Shown here: piece by piece, positions 9,023 through 18,155 of the stretch | Position numbering within the stretch: the first letter of the stretch is position 1 | Layout: every line of letters begins with the position of its first letter | Source of the DNA: Ehrlichia minasensis | Lineage (GTDB): Bacteria > Pseudomonadota > Alphaproteobacteria > Rickettsiales > Anaplasmataceae | Direction: 5' to 3' | NCBI GenBank assembly: GCA_000825765.1 | Contig: CDGH01000009.1 | Location: forward strand, 1 to 32,220 | Length of the DNA stretch: 32,220 bases | Translations under genes and position numbers: made by a program | Notes under the pieces: generated by a model | The model's input: only the letters and a program-made list of their open reading frames with translations | Told to the model about the DNA's origin: nothing | Database searches by the model: none

Positions 9023-9059
9023 AGCTGCTGCAACAATTTCAATTTACATAGCAGCAGCT
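9023..9059 (+). terminator. Probable intrinsic terminator after purH
   Basis: A perfect 9-bp GC-containing stem (AGCTGCTGC / GCAGCAGCT) with a 19-base loop lies 69 bases after the purH stop and runs into TTTTAT. It stands out in this AT-rich tract. The U tract is short, so termination may be partial. Confidence 0.55.
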
Positions 9060-9159
9060 TTTATAAATGTAACTACTAGAAGTTATTTTTTCAATGCACA
9101 GAAACTAGATGATTATTTTGTAAATACATGCACTAGCAATACATAATAAAGATAAGTAA

Positions 9160-10473
9160 ATATATATCAATTTGCAACTGCTAATATAATATTATTTTAC
9201 TATATAAACATTATACCACCCTAAATAGCTCATGAAAATTACCTATTACTGCAATATATTAGGAGTATTTTTCTATATATGCTAAAAGAGTACAATTACT
9301 TTTGTAAATATTCCATTACAATACAAATACATACAGCATATATCTATCAACGTAATATTTATAATATTAATATAAAAAATTTTCTAAATATTGCTTATAG
9401 AAACTACGTGTTTGCAATTACATTAAAAGTGCTCTTCCAACACATATTAATACTAGAAAGACAACTTTTTCATAAACATATGTATTTTATATAATACAAA
9501 ATATAAAAAACACAACAGAACATATCCACATTAATACACATGTTAAATATTATTATCTTACTACATCAATACTAGACCACTCTTAGTTTCTGAAAATTAT
9601 TTATTATTACAATTACATTAGAAATACTCTCTTTCATATATGTAAAGTAAGAACTATTATCTTTGCAAACATTTCATCATAATACAAACACATACAGTAT
9701 ATATTTCAAATGTTCATAGTATGACTACATTAATGTATAAAATCTAGATTTTGCAAACATAGTTAATGAAAATTACTTGTCTTTGCATCATGAGCAGGAC
9801 TTTCTTATACACACAAATAGAATATATGTTTTTAAAGACAACATAAAATTAAGATATATAACACATACTCTTATCAACCACATGTTCTATAGTAGACTTT
9901 CCAATGCATCATTAGACTTGTAAATACAGTACTTGCAAACTATTTTTATTCGAATGATTATAAGAACTTTTTTACATACACAGAAAAATATATTTTTTAG
10001 AACAATATAAAATTAAAAACATACAGTACATACTCTTATCAACTACATGTTCTATAGTAGACTTTCTAATGCATCATTAGACTTGTAAATACAGTACTTG
10101 CAAACTATTTTTATTCGAATGATTATAAGAACTTTTTTACATACACAGAAAAATATATTTTTTAGAACAATATAAAATCAAATACATATAGCACATACTC
10201 TTATCAACCACATGTTCTATAGTAGACTTTCCAATGCATCATTAGACTTGCAAATACAGTACTTGCAAACTATTCTTATTCGAATGATTATAAGAACTTT
10301 CTTACATACACAGAAAAATATATTTTTTAGAACATATAAAATTAAAGACATATAGTACATATTCTTATCTACCACATGCTCTATAGTATCACTCCTTAAT
10401 GCATAAATATTAGATTTTTGTGGCACAATACATAGTGTCTTTAATCATTAGATGAATTCTTAAAACAAGACTA
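9160..10473. repeat. Degenerate tandem-repeat tract downstream of pgsA
   Basis: The non-coding tract between purH and pgsA. The anchor word TATAGTA(T/G) recurs at 9888, 10053, 10218 and 10382 and again inside pgsA at 10553, giving spacings of 165, 165, 164 and 171 bases. Earlier, weaker copies can be followed at about 9715 and 9551 and possibly further left. The segment 9661-9745 is colinear with the last ~110 bases of pgsA (TTGCAAACAT, then AATACA, then a TAGTAT-containing block). The array therefore seems to have grown from the 3' coding end of pgsA together with its downstream spacer. No gene is supported in it. Confidence 0.75.
9888..10381. repeat. Three near-identical 164-165 bp tandem units
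   Basis: Units 9888-10052, 10053-10217 and 10218-10381 follow one another without spacers and differ at only scattered positions. They are the homogeneous core of the pgsA-tail tract. Fresh identity between neighbours suggests recent expansion by slippage or unequal exchange. Confidence 0.92.
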
Positions 10474-11031
10474 TCATTCTTGCAAACATATGTACTTTAT
10501 CGCAATACAGACATAAAGATATGCAGAATATATAGTCAATGCAGCCGCAAAATATAGTATCACTTCACCAATATACAATATCAAACTATCATTTAACATT
10601 AACATAGCAATAGCAGCCATTTGTATAAATGTTTTGATTTTTCCCAACTTAATCACTGGCAGTTCAACATTCATGGAAATCAAAAATTCTCTTAACCCAG
10701 AAATTAAAATTTCTCTACAAATTATCACTACCACAGGAATAATAGTCACACCTGTGATTTTACCAATGTAAATTAACATAATTACAGTCGCAGCAACAAT
10801 TAGCTTGTCTGCAATTGGATCAAACAATTTCCCAAATTTAGATTGTGTTTTCCATATACGTGCCAAGTAACCATCAAAGAAATCTGTAACACATGCAAAA
10901 ACAAAGATAATAAATGCTATATAATTTGAATTATTATCACCAATATAAAAGCTATACACTATTGCAGGAATTGCAAATACTCTCAATATAGTTAACAAAT
11001 TAGGTAAAGTTCTTCTAAAATCATCAACCAT
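10474..11031 (-). CDS. pgsA: CDP-diacylglycerol-glycerol-3-phosphate 3-phosphatidyltransferase
   Basis: A 185-residue inner-membrane enzyme making phosphatidylglycerol phosphate, the first committed step to phosphatidylglycerol. The CDP-alcohol phosphotransferase signature is complete: D50-x2-D53-G54-x2-A57-R58-x8-G67-x3-D71-x3-D75. Several hydrophobic helices follow, as expected for the fold. The N-terminus begins MVDDFRRTLPNLLT, typical for PgsA. I used the ATG at 11031 rather than the in-frame GTG at 11055, because an AGGATAT element precedes it and family proteins start here. The stop codon is TGA. The last ~110 coding bases appear to be the seed of the repeats downstream; its own C-terminus (KYICLQE) is therefore possibly young or variable between strains. 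A promoter-like pair lies at 11059-11086. Confidence 0.92.
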   Translation of the reverse strand: MVDDFRRTLPNLLTILRVFAIPAIVYSFYIGDNNSNYIAFIIFVFACVTDFFDGYLARIWKTQSKFGKLFDPIADKLIVAATVIMLIYIGKITGVTIIPVVVIICREILISGLREFLISMNVELPVIKLGKIKTFIQMAAIAMLMLNDSLILYIGEVILYFAAALTIYSAYLYVCIAIKYICLQE

Positions 11032-11058
11032 AATGCATAATATCCTATATCCCACCCT

Positions 11059-11086
11059 ATAATAATGATAATCTCAATAACTTCAA
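11059..11086 (-). promoter_or_regulatory. Predicted promoter of pgsA
   Basis: On the minus strand TTGAAG (11081-11086) and TATTAT (11059-11064) are 16 bases apart, 27 bases before the chosen pgsA start. Confidence 0.45.
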
Positions 11087-11266
11087 TATTTATATTAAAG
11101 TTATATATTGCTTGAGTATATAACATCAAATATACAGTATCTAAATAACAAACACTACTTGTATTCTATGAGTTATTTTCATTCATGTACTTTATACTAA
11201 CATAATGTACTAATGTTGCCTTATTAAATTTAATATTAATTATATCCAGAATAAGATTAAATATTC

Positions 11267-11294
11267 TTGAGTATTTTAACAGTAGATTTATAAT
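11267..11294 (+). promoter_or_regulatory. Predicted promoter of the oxidase-like gene
   Basis: TTGAGT (11267-11272) and a perfect TATAAT (11289-11294) are 16 bases apart, 28 bases before the ATG at 11323. Confidence 0.5.
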
Positions 11295-11322
11295 TCAGCT
11301 TTTAGTAAGGTTGTTTACACCA

Positions 11323-12633
11323 ATGCTCAATGTTAATACCTATAACTTAAAATTGTGTCATAAGTGGCTGGTGCTAGGTGTATCTGCCTTAGGAATATCT
11401 GGACTTTTATCTATATTTGTCATATTGCTTAGACTCCCCATATCAAAATCTTTCATCTTGGATGTAGATAAAGTTTTCGATACGTCACTAGTAATACATG
11501 TCAACCTATCAGTATTAGTATGGGCATCCTCTATTGTCTCCATAATCTCAAGTTTGATGATTTCCACTCACAAGTATTCAAAATGCTTCACATATTTGTG
11601 TTATCTTGCATTTATTGGTACACTTTTAATGGTGATATCCGTATTCCTCCCCAATGCAGAACCAATAAAAAACAACTATGTACCTGTTATCAATAACACA
11701 TGCTTTCTATCAGGATTAATAATATTCATTGCAAGCATACTTTTTTATTCAATATTATCAACTAAATCTCACAATTTAAAAATCCACCAAGATGTTGCAT
11801 TAGGAGTTCAAGGTATTTCAATAATATTCATATGTGCTGTCCTATGCTTTACAATGTCTTATTATACAATACACAAAAACAATTACTTTTCTATAATATC
11901 ATTCTATGAAAACGTATTTTGGGGAGGAGGACATATACTACAAATGGCTTTTAGTCAAGCATTACTAATAGTGTATCTAATCATGCTTGGAACAAATAAT
12001 AAACTACTCAATAAAAACTTAATCAATACTATATTTATAATCAACACTTTATCTACTGTTATAGGACCAATAGTATACATATATCACCCATCTGATTCTC
12101 AATTTGCCATAGACTTTTTCATATGGCATATGCGTACTCTTGGAGGAATAATTCCTATATTTGTTTTCATATTAACACTATTTAATTTAAAAACATTATT
12201 AAAGAATCATTATCATAGTCTAATATGCACAACATTACTATTTAGCTATGGCGGTATACTAGGCATATTGACTATCCATGGAAATGTAACAATACCTGCA
12301 CACTACCATGGATCTATTGTTGGTATGACTCTTGCATTTATGGGATTTATTTATTGGCTCTTACCAAAATTAAATTTTGGAAATACAAACAACTTTTATA
12401 CTAACTTACAAATATATGTATATAGCTTAGGACAATTCTTACATATAACCGGATTAGAATGGTTAGGTGGATATGGAGCCTTACGAAAAGTAGCATATTT
12501 ACCTGATACAGCATCAAAGATTGCAAAACACTGCTTCACACTTGGTGGTCTCATGGCAATAATTGGTGGGTGCATGTTTGTAGTCATAGTACTATTACAA
12601 ATTTGCAAAAAAAAATCTAACGATGCATCATAA
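11323..12633 (+). CDS. Heme-copper oxidase subunit I-like membrane protein
   Basis: A 436-residue polytopic protein with about 12 hydrophobic segments, resembling the subunit I family (cbb3/NorB side) of heme-copper oxidases. Likely low-spin heme ligand H59 lies in helix 2 (IHVNLSVLVW). H204 in the GGGHILQM segment matches the helix VI CuB ligand, and H327/H329 in AHYHG match the helix X H-x-H pair. The usual helix VII HH pair of CuB ligands is not seen: at that place I read Y254-H255 (IYHPSD). The crosslinked tyrosine of aa3 enzymes after H204 is also missing. A normal oxygen-reducing centre is therefore doubtful. I chose the ATG at 11323 over the TTG at 11311, which touches the TAAGG element directly. 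No other oxidase subunit adjoins it, though SURF1 lies downstream on the other strand. Confidence 0.72.
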   Translation: MLNVNTYNLKLCHKWLVLGVSALGISGLLSIFVILLRLPISKSFILDVDKVFDTSLVIHVNLSVLVWASSIVSIISSLMISTHKYSKCFTYLCYLAFIGTLLMVISVFLPNAEPIKNNYVPVINNTCFLSGLIIFIASILFYSILSTKSHNLKIHQDVALGVQGISIIFICAVLCFTMSYYTIHKNNYFSIISFYENVFWGGGHILQMAFSQALLIVYLIMLGTNNKLLNKNLINTIFIINTLSTVIGPIVYIYHPSDSQFAIDFFIWHMRTLGGIIPIFVFILTLFNLKTLLKNHYHSLICTTLLFSYGGILGILTIHGNVTIPAHYHGSIVGMTLAFMGFIYWLLPKLNFGNTNNFYTNLQIYVYSLGQFLHITGLEWLGGYGALRKVAYLPDTASKIAKHCFTLGGLMAIIGGCMFVVIVLLQICKKKSNDAS

Positions 12634-12994
12634 ATTACCAATAGTAAATCAGTGTATACGCTTTATTCAAAAACATTCCTAAAATATTATTGCTATCAAT
12701 ACATTACCTTCCAGATTATTTACAGTAGTATAGATATCTTATCAACCATATCAAAACTAACAAATTACTGCAGCTACCCCTCATTAAATAAGTTCTAGAA
12801 TACTATATAAATTTACATTAAATACATCAGTCTACAGACTAGTGCAATAACACGAATATATTACGTATATCAAAACACACAGTAAATCAGGTACTACACT
12901 AAGAAATTTTCAATTACTTGTGCAATACTTTATATCAAATATAAAATAACTTATTAAAAATCTAACATACAAGATCTATATACTATCCCAAATA
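12634..12994. other. Non-coding stretch between two 3' ends, holding a gene-tail copy
   Basis: No gene is supported. It lies between the 3' ends of the oxidase-like gene and SURF1, and its one recognisable content is the SURF1-tail copy at 12716-12763. Confidence 0.6.
12716..12763 (-). repeat. Truncated copy of the 3' end of the SURF1 gene
   Basis: Read on the minus strand this segment encodes LLVLIWLIRYLYYCK and a TAA stop, against LLALIWLVGYVYLCYCK and TAA at the true end of the SURF1 gene (12995-13048). After one 6-base in-frame gap, 41 of 48 bases are identical by my count. It lies 279 bases downstream of the original. It has no start codon of its own and is not expected to be expressed. 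Confidence 0.85.
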
Positions 12995-13621
12995 TTATTT
13001 ACAATAGCACAAGTATACATACCCTACCAACCATATCAAAGCCAACAAGTACCAAGTAATAATATATTCAAGATGATCATTTCTAACTTTTAGTGGAACA
13101 TTAGGGTTGATAGCATCAAAAGTATTATCAGCCCATATTACACAACTTTCTAAAGGTATATTAATTTGCTTCATCATACTCTCTATATCAAACCAAAACC
13201 AAATATTAGCATCAACATCATTTTTAACAAACCATCCTACTTTTTTATTACTATCACATGATAAAATTCCTTGAATACTAAGTAAATTTGTATCAAAAAG
13301 CTCAAACTTATCTTCTTTATTCAATACCGTACCTTTATTAACTAATATATATCTACCATCACTTAAATGAAACGGTTGCAATAAGTAATAACCTAATGTT
13401 TTAGCAAAAACAAAAAATTTATAATTATTGTCAAAAATTCCATTCACACTCACATGTTTATAATTCTGTTTTACTATATCATGATTCTCTAATTTAGAAG
13501 GTGGATCTTGCATACTATGTATGATGTTAATTTTCTCTTTCAATCTAAATATTTGCCATGTACCAAGCAAGACCATTGTAGAAAATGGCAGAACAAAAAT
13601 TATAAGCAATTTTAACCACAT
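12995..13621 (-). CDS. SURF1 family cytochrome oxidase assembly protein
   Basis: A 208-residue inner-membrane protein of the SURF1/Shy1 family, which assists insertion of heme a into subunit I of aa3-type cytochrome c oxidase. The typical plan is complete: an N-terminal membrane helix (residues 3-20) running into GTWQIFRLKEK, the family signature, then a periplasmic domain with a conserved strand (GRYILVNKGTV), and a C-terminal helix (residues ~188-205, WYLLALIWLVGYVYL). Length is slightly short of the usual 220-250. It is alone on the minus strand; the start ATG opens directly into the first helix. The last ~16 codons have been copied downstream. Oxidase structural genes are not in the window, although an oxidase-like protein lies nearby. 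Confidence 0.9.
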   Translation of the reverse strand: MWLKLLIIFVLPFSTMVLLGTWQIFRLKEKINIIHSMQDPPSKLENHDIVKQNYKHVSVNGIFDNNYKFFVFAKTLGYYLLQPFHLSDGRYILVNKGTVLNKEDKFELFDTNLLSIQGILSCDSNKKVGWFVKNDVDANIWFWFDIESMMKQINIPLESCVIWADNTFDAINPNVPLKVRNDHLEYIITWYLLALIWLVGYVYLCYCK

Positions 13622-14016
13622 GATATTAATTATCCATTATCAATCTGCAAGTAAGCTACTACACCAGATGTAATATTTACACTGTAAATAAAACATTTTT
13701 ATGAGAATTATAAAATAAAATATCAACCTATTTTTATGATATATAATAACAAAATATAGATATCCAACACAAGAAATCACTTACAACTTATTATCAGTAA
13801 TATAATTTCAAGTATATTATCCGTTATTTGATAATGAAGCTAAGATACATAAGAAAAGTTACATAAGTATGTTATGTCAAAAATTAAGTACAGCACAAAC
13901 TTTTAATACCTAATATGCAATAAAAAATATATAATTAAGAAACTAACATTAACAATTTTATGACACTTATTACTTATAATCAGCTATATTACATTATCAG
14001 ATTATACAAATATAAT
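13622..14016. promoter_or_regulatory. Divergent spacer between SURF1 and the pentapeptide-repeat gene
   Basis: About 395 bases with no gene. It must hold both upstream regions, but I found no convincing -35/-10 pair for either. A 6-bp inverted repeat (ACATAA / TTATGT) lies at 13861-13877. Confidence 0.35.
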
Positions 14017-15867
14017 ATGAAGCATTACATAAAATACAATTTTACAGTTCTAATAATATGTGCTTTATTCTTCAACGCTAATATATGTCATGCTAATGCA
14101 ACAAATCAAAATCAACAACAAGATGACACTACAAACCAAGAAAACTTCTTTACTGTGAAACGTACATCACTTACCAAAGAAGATTTTGTAAGTTTTATAG
14201 TAAAATGCCATGCTAAAGGCATACCTTTAGATTTTAGAAAAGAGTTTGGCAATAATTTATCTGGAGCAGACTTTAGTGATTTAGACCTTCGAGGGTCAGT
14301 CTTCAATAATGTTAATCTATTACATGCAAATTTTACAAGAGCTAACTTATCTAGTTCTACTTTCACAGATACCAATATGCAAGGAGCATCATTCATAAAT
14401 GCCAATTTAAGCAGATCTAATATAAAAAATTCAAATCTAAATTTTGCAAACTTTACATCTGCAGACTTACAAAAAACTATAATTACACAAGCAAAGATCA
14501 ACAACACAAACTTTAGTGATGTAGACATGCGCTTTTCTATTTTGACAGAAATAGATGGCTCATTTGCAAACTTTTCTGAAGCAGAGCTAACATTAGTTTC
14601 AATACTTAATTCTAGAATAGAAAAAACAAATTTTCATGACATTGAAGGTGAAAGTATATTAATTCAAAATTGTAACTTATCAGATTCAAATTTTTTTGGA
14701 GCAAACTTACACAACTCAAAAATCCAATTTTCTAACCTAACAAATACAATCTTGTATGGAGTAAATTTGGATTCATCAGATGCAACAGGCAGCAATTTAA
14801 GTCACAGTAACATGGAAGTATCAAACATCTCCTTTGCAAATTTCCAGAATGCTGACTTAAGTCATACAAACATGCACCTTGTAGATGCGTATTATACCAA
14901 CCTAAATAATACAAACTTACACAAAGTATGCATGAGTAATGGAACACTAGTTGGTGTAAATTTAAAAAATTCTACACTATCCAACGTAGATCTAAGTAAC
15001 GCAAACTTAATCAATGCCATCATGGAAGAATCAGATATGCAAGAAGTTCTATTCAATAACACCCATGTTACAAAATCAAATATGAAGTATGCTATCTTAA
15101 ATAATACAACTATCAACAACACAGTTTTCCTAAACTCAGACCTTACAATGACATCAATAAGAAACGCAAAATGGCATAACTCCAGTATTTATTCAAGCAA
15201 ACTCACTTCCGCAATTATAGATCATAATACCATTAAAAACAGTACATATGATAAAGTAACTGCAACAAATACAATATGGTCTAACTCAACAATAGAAAAC
15301 AGTAATATTAGTCACACCAACCTTGACTTTTCAACATTTAACAAGAATAAAATACATAAAGTTAGCTTTTTCAGCAATCATTTAGAATCTGCCAAGATAG
15401 AAAATTCAAATATAACTGGATCAAGCATTTATAAAAATATTCTAACTAATTTTGTAACCAACAATTGTGACACTGAAAACACAATAATGATTGAGAACAA
15501 AAACTTTATTTTAACAGAACTTCCTAAAACAGCAATTACATCTCTTAAATCTTTACAGAACACTATAACAAATAATAAAAAATTTGATGTCAATTTTTCC
15601 AATTTTGATTTTAGAAAAATTAACTTGAATAATTCAAATTTTTCAAGTTCTATATTAAAGAACGCAAATTTTTCAGGTTTAAAATTAGAAAATGTCAACT
15701 TTTCCTTTGCAGATTTACAATCTTCTCATTTTAAGAATTCACAACTTAAAAATGTAGATTTTTCTAATGCAAACTTAGAAAACGCAGATTTATCACATAG
15801 TAAATTAAATGAAGTCAATACATACAAAACAAACTTAAGAAATGTAAAAACAGATCTCACTAACTGA
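14017..15867 (+). CDS. Exported pentapeptide-repeat protein
   Basis: A 616-residue protein built mostly of A(N/D)Lxx-type pentapeptide repeats, which fold into a right-handed quadrilateral beta-helix. I chose the ATG at 14017, because it opens a clear signal peptide (MKHYIKYNFTVLIICALFF, cleavage near CHA); an upstream in-frame ATG at 13960 would bury it. A non-repeat head spans residues ~30-75. A first, degenerate beta-helix runs from ~77 to ~485, a non-repeat insert (~486-522) follows, and a second block covers ~525-616. The protein is thus exported to the periplasm or beyond, unlike cytosolic quinolone-protection relatives. The function is unknown; a surface, secreted or host-facing role is possible but only inferred. 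It sits alone, convergent with the glycerol-1-phosphate dehydrogenase gene. No strong ribosome binding site is visible. Confidence 0.85.
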   Translation: MKHYIKYNFTVLIICALFFNANICHANATNQNQQQDDTTNQENFFTVKRTSLTKEDFVSFIVKCHAKGIPLDFRKEFGNNLSGADFSDLDLRGSVFNNVNLLHANFTRANLSSSTFTDTNMQGASFINANLSRSNIKNSNLNFANFTSADLQKTIITQAKINNTNFSDVDMRFSILTEIDGSFANFSEAELTLVSILNSRIEKTNFHDIEGESILIQNCNLSDSNFFGANLHNSKIQFSNLTNTILYGVNLDSSDATGSNLSHSNMEVSNISFANFQNADLSHTNMHLVDAYYTNLNNTNLHKVCMSNGTLVGVNLKNSTLSNVDLSNANLINAIMEESDMQEVLFNNTHVTKSNMKYAILNNTTINNTVFLNSDLTMTSIRNAKWHNSSIYSSKLTSAIIDHNTIKNSTYDKVTATNTIWSNSTIENSNISHTNLDFSTFNKNKIHKVSFFSNHLESAKIENSNITGSSIYKNILTNFVTNNCDTENTIMIENKNFILTELPKTAITSLKSLQNTITNNKKFDVNFSNFDFRKINLNNSNFSSSILKNANFSGLKLENVNFSFADLQSSHFKNSQLKNVDFSNANLENADLSHSKLNEVNTYKTNLRNVKTDLTN

Positions 15868-16456
15868 AATAAAAAAATCTATCAATACTTATTAACTAAA
15901 TAAAGCTAAGATTTTAGCGGAGTTATATAATTGTAAACCAAAACTATCCAACTTTTACATAACAAACAAAAAAGTATTGTAAATATATCTACTTAAAAGT
16001 AACACAATACAAGTTAAGATATAATCTAACTTTAAATATTGTACTTAAAAAGTTATTGTATCATGAGAAGAAAAAGACATGATTATCATATAAAAAAACA
16101 GTTAAATATCAGGATTTTATGCTTATAATCCACCATATAATTAAGAAGTATACATATAGATTACAATAATACACAACAACACTACCTGACTCAGTGCTAT
16201 TTACACTTTTTTAGCACAAAATGAATATTGCACTATAAGTATTATAGTATACATAATCACCAACAATGAAAACATTTAAAAATTGTATCATCTAAATCAA
16301 TTTCATTTACAGCAAGCATTAAATCTTTTCATTATCATACAAATACATTTAACATATTATGGAAGTTAAAGATATATTAATAGTTAACTATCACATTATT
16401 TAAAATCATCCTATTTAACGCTACAATATTAGTAAAACTTAAAATATACTGAAGGC
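15868..16456. other. 589-base non-coding stretch between convergent genes
   Basis: No gene supported. A short hairpin (GCTAA / TTAGC) lies near 15903-15916 and a 6-bp stem (GTGCTA / TAGCAC) with a T-rich loop at 16194-16217. Neither is a clear terminator. I found no tandem array or copy of either gene tail here. Confidence 0.5.
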
Positions 16457-17716
16457 TTATATATCATCAATGATTGGTAACCTAGCATGATGTGCAATAT
16501 CAAGAAATGTAAACCTTTGCCTAGTAACAAATGCAAGCTCTATAACCTTACTATACTTACTAGTGTTCCACCCAATATGTTCTGGTTTATTAGGACATCC
16601 TATATTAACTAGCATTTCCTTAATTAATAAATCAGACAATACCTTTTCTCTAATATTTTCAACAACAAAAGACCACTTATCACTTATTAGGCTGTTTAAG
16701 TAATCTGCTCTTTGCTGATTAATAAATTTCTTCTCTAATATATCACAAAACTCCTCAGCATATTGTATATGAAAATATTGTTTCACGTTTTGAGCATTTA
16801 TCAATGTAGGATAAAGTTTCGGTACCACTTTCAAAATTCTATGCTGTAAACACGCCATGGTGATAGTACTTACACCAATAAATTCACCATGGAAGAAAGA
16901 CATATCACTTTGCAAAAGCTCTATTGTATGTGCAACCATATGTTCACCCTGACTAGCAGATTGGCTCCCTCCCACAATAAACATACCTAACCCTGACAGA
17001 AGCAAAGCTTGCATTAAAACCATAATACTATATTCATCACGTCTTATTAATCCCAAGTGATCAACAATCAATGCACTTTCACTTTCTTTACTGATTAAAA
17101 ACGGCAATTCAGTATATTCACTTCCTAACAATAAATGTGACAACAACCAATCTGCTTGCACTGTAGATCTACAAATAAAATCAGCAAAACCACTTACTAT
17201 TAATCTTTTTGGAGCATTGACAATAATATCAACATCTAAATATATTGCTTTAGGTAAATGAGATTGTAGTGATTGTTTATACCCATTGTTTAGTATTATA
17301 GATGCATTAGATGATGTATATCCATTCATGGAAGGAGCAGTAGGAAATGAGATATAACTCTTATTTGTCACATAACTCACATATTTACAAATATCATTAA
17401 TTGTACCACTACCAAAGGATACCAAAACATCTGAATCTTGTGATTTCTCCTTAACTAATTCTACTAGTTTTTGAGAAGCAGAAGCTAAATACGGTATTAT
17501 TAAATGCTCAAAACCATTCAACACAGATTTACTCAACAGAGGTGCAATATTAACGTCCGTTACAATAAAACCATTATTACCATATTGTTTAACTATATCA
17601 CATATGTCATTACTTATTCCTCTACCAATATGTATACTCTTTATAGTATTAACTACTGATTCCAACCCACAAAAATTTTCATCAATCAAAATCTGCTTTA
17701 GAAATTCATTATACAT
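16457..17716 (-). CDS. sn-glycerol-1-phosphate dehydrogenase homologue (AraM/EgsA type)
   Basis: A 419-residue cytosolic member of the iron-containing alcohol dehydrogenase superfamily, closest in motifs to glycerol-1-phosphate dehydrogenases, which reduce dihydroxyacetone phosphate to sn-glycerol-1-phosphate with NAD(P)H. Visible features are the nucleotide motif GSGTINDICKY, the PTAPSMNGYTS loop, and three metal-ligand motifs: SGFADFI (D179), GEHMVAH (H259) and FHGEF (H276). Archaeal homologues and Bacillus AraM are ~350-400 residues, so this is slightly long. The ATG at 17716 is preferred to the TTG at 17728. Glycerol-1-phosphate heads archaeal lipids; in bacteria the product is used rarely, so the role here is open. 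No partner prenyltransferase (PcrB/GGGP synthase) is in the window. Confidence 0.8.
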   Translation of the reverse strand: MYNEFLKQILIDENFCGLESVVNTIKSIHIGRGISNDICDIVKQYGNNGFIVTDVNIAPLLSKSVLNGFEHLIIPYLASASQKLVELVKEKSQDSDVLVSFGSGTINDICKYVSYVTNKSYISFPTAPSMNGYTSSNASIILNNGYKQSLQSHLPKAIYLDVDIIVNAPKRLIVSGFADFICRSTVQADWLLSHLLLGSEYTELPFLISKESESALIVDHLGLIRRDEYSIMVLMQALLLSGLGMFIVGGSQSASQGEHMVAHTIELLQSDMSFFHGEFIGVSTITMACLQHRILKVVPKLYPTLINAQNVKQYFHIQYAEEFCDILEKKFINQQRADYLNSLISDKWSFVVENIREKVLSDLLIKEMLVNIGCPNKPEHIGWNTSKYSKVIELAFVTRQRFTFLDIAHHARLPIIDDI

Positions 17717-17743
17717 AATAAGAAACAAGGAATGTGTCAGCTA

Positions 17744-17773
17744 TTTATATTATCTAATAAACTAGTAACACAA
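17744..17773 (-). promoter_or_regulatory. Possible promoter of the glycerol-1-phosphate dehydrogenase gene
   Basis: On the minus strand TTGTGT (17768-17773) and TATAAA (17744-17749) are 18 bases apart, 27 bases before the start. Moderate match only. Confidence 0.35.
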
Positions 17774-18078
17774 AAAACATTTTATTTACTAAAGTACATA
17801 TCAACCTATGATTTACATCTTTTTTATAGAATCAACTCTATCAACAAACTACACAACTATATCAACAAACACTAGTTCTATACAGTAACATATTATACAA
17901 AGTCACAAGATTAAAGTAATTGATTAAAAACATACATCTATGCAGATTATATTAGTATACTTCTACTTATTTCTGAAATCCTATCATTTATAACACAATA
18001 CTATAATTTCATTTTACCAAATAAATATACATGAACTTACAAAACCATATATAATTCTTCACAGCAGTGTAACTCTAA

Positions 18079-18106
18079 TTGACTAACTTTTTGCAGTTGA
18101 TATGAT
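18079..18106 (+). promoter_or_regulatory. Predicted promoter of atpB
   Basis: TTGACT (18079-18084) and TATGAT (18101-18106) are 16 bases apart, 49 bases before the atpB start. It lies in the 427-base divergent spacer 17729-18155, which otherwise shows no gene. Confidence 0.5.
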
Positions 18107-18155
18107 TAAATACAAATAATTCTTATTAACAATATTGTGTTTGTATGGAGCATAA

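Noticed and set aside
9279-9494. 71-codon plus-strand frame in the pgsA repeat tract
   Set aside because: Falls inside degenerate repeats, is dominated by AT-rich codons (I, Y, N), has no ribosome binding site and no family pattern.
9888-10381. CRISPR array
   Set aside because: Units of ~165 bp adjoin directly, without short repeats or unique spacers, and no cas gene is nearby.
10217-10426. 69-codon minus-strand frame behind pgsA
   Set aside because: It is produced by the 165-bp repeat unit itself; the same frame is broken in neighbouring units.
14112-14528. 138-codon minus-strand frame within the pentapeptide gene
   Set aside because: An antisense shadow produced by the periodic repeat codons of the real gene.
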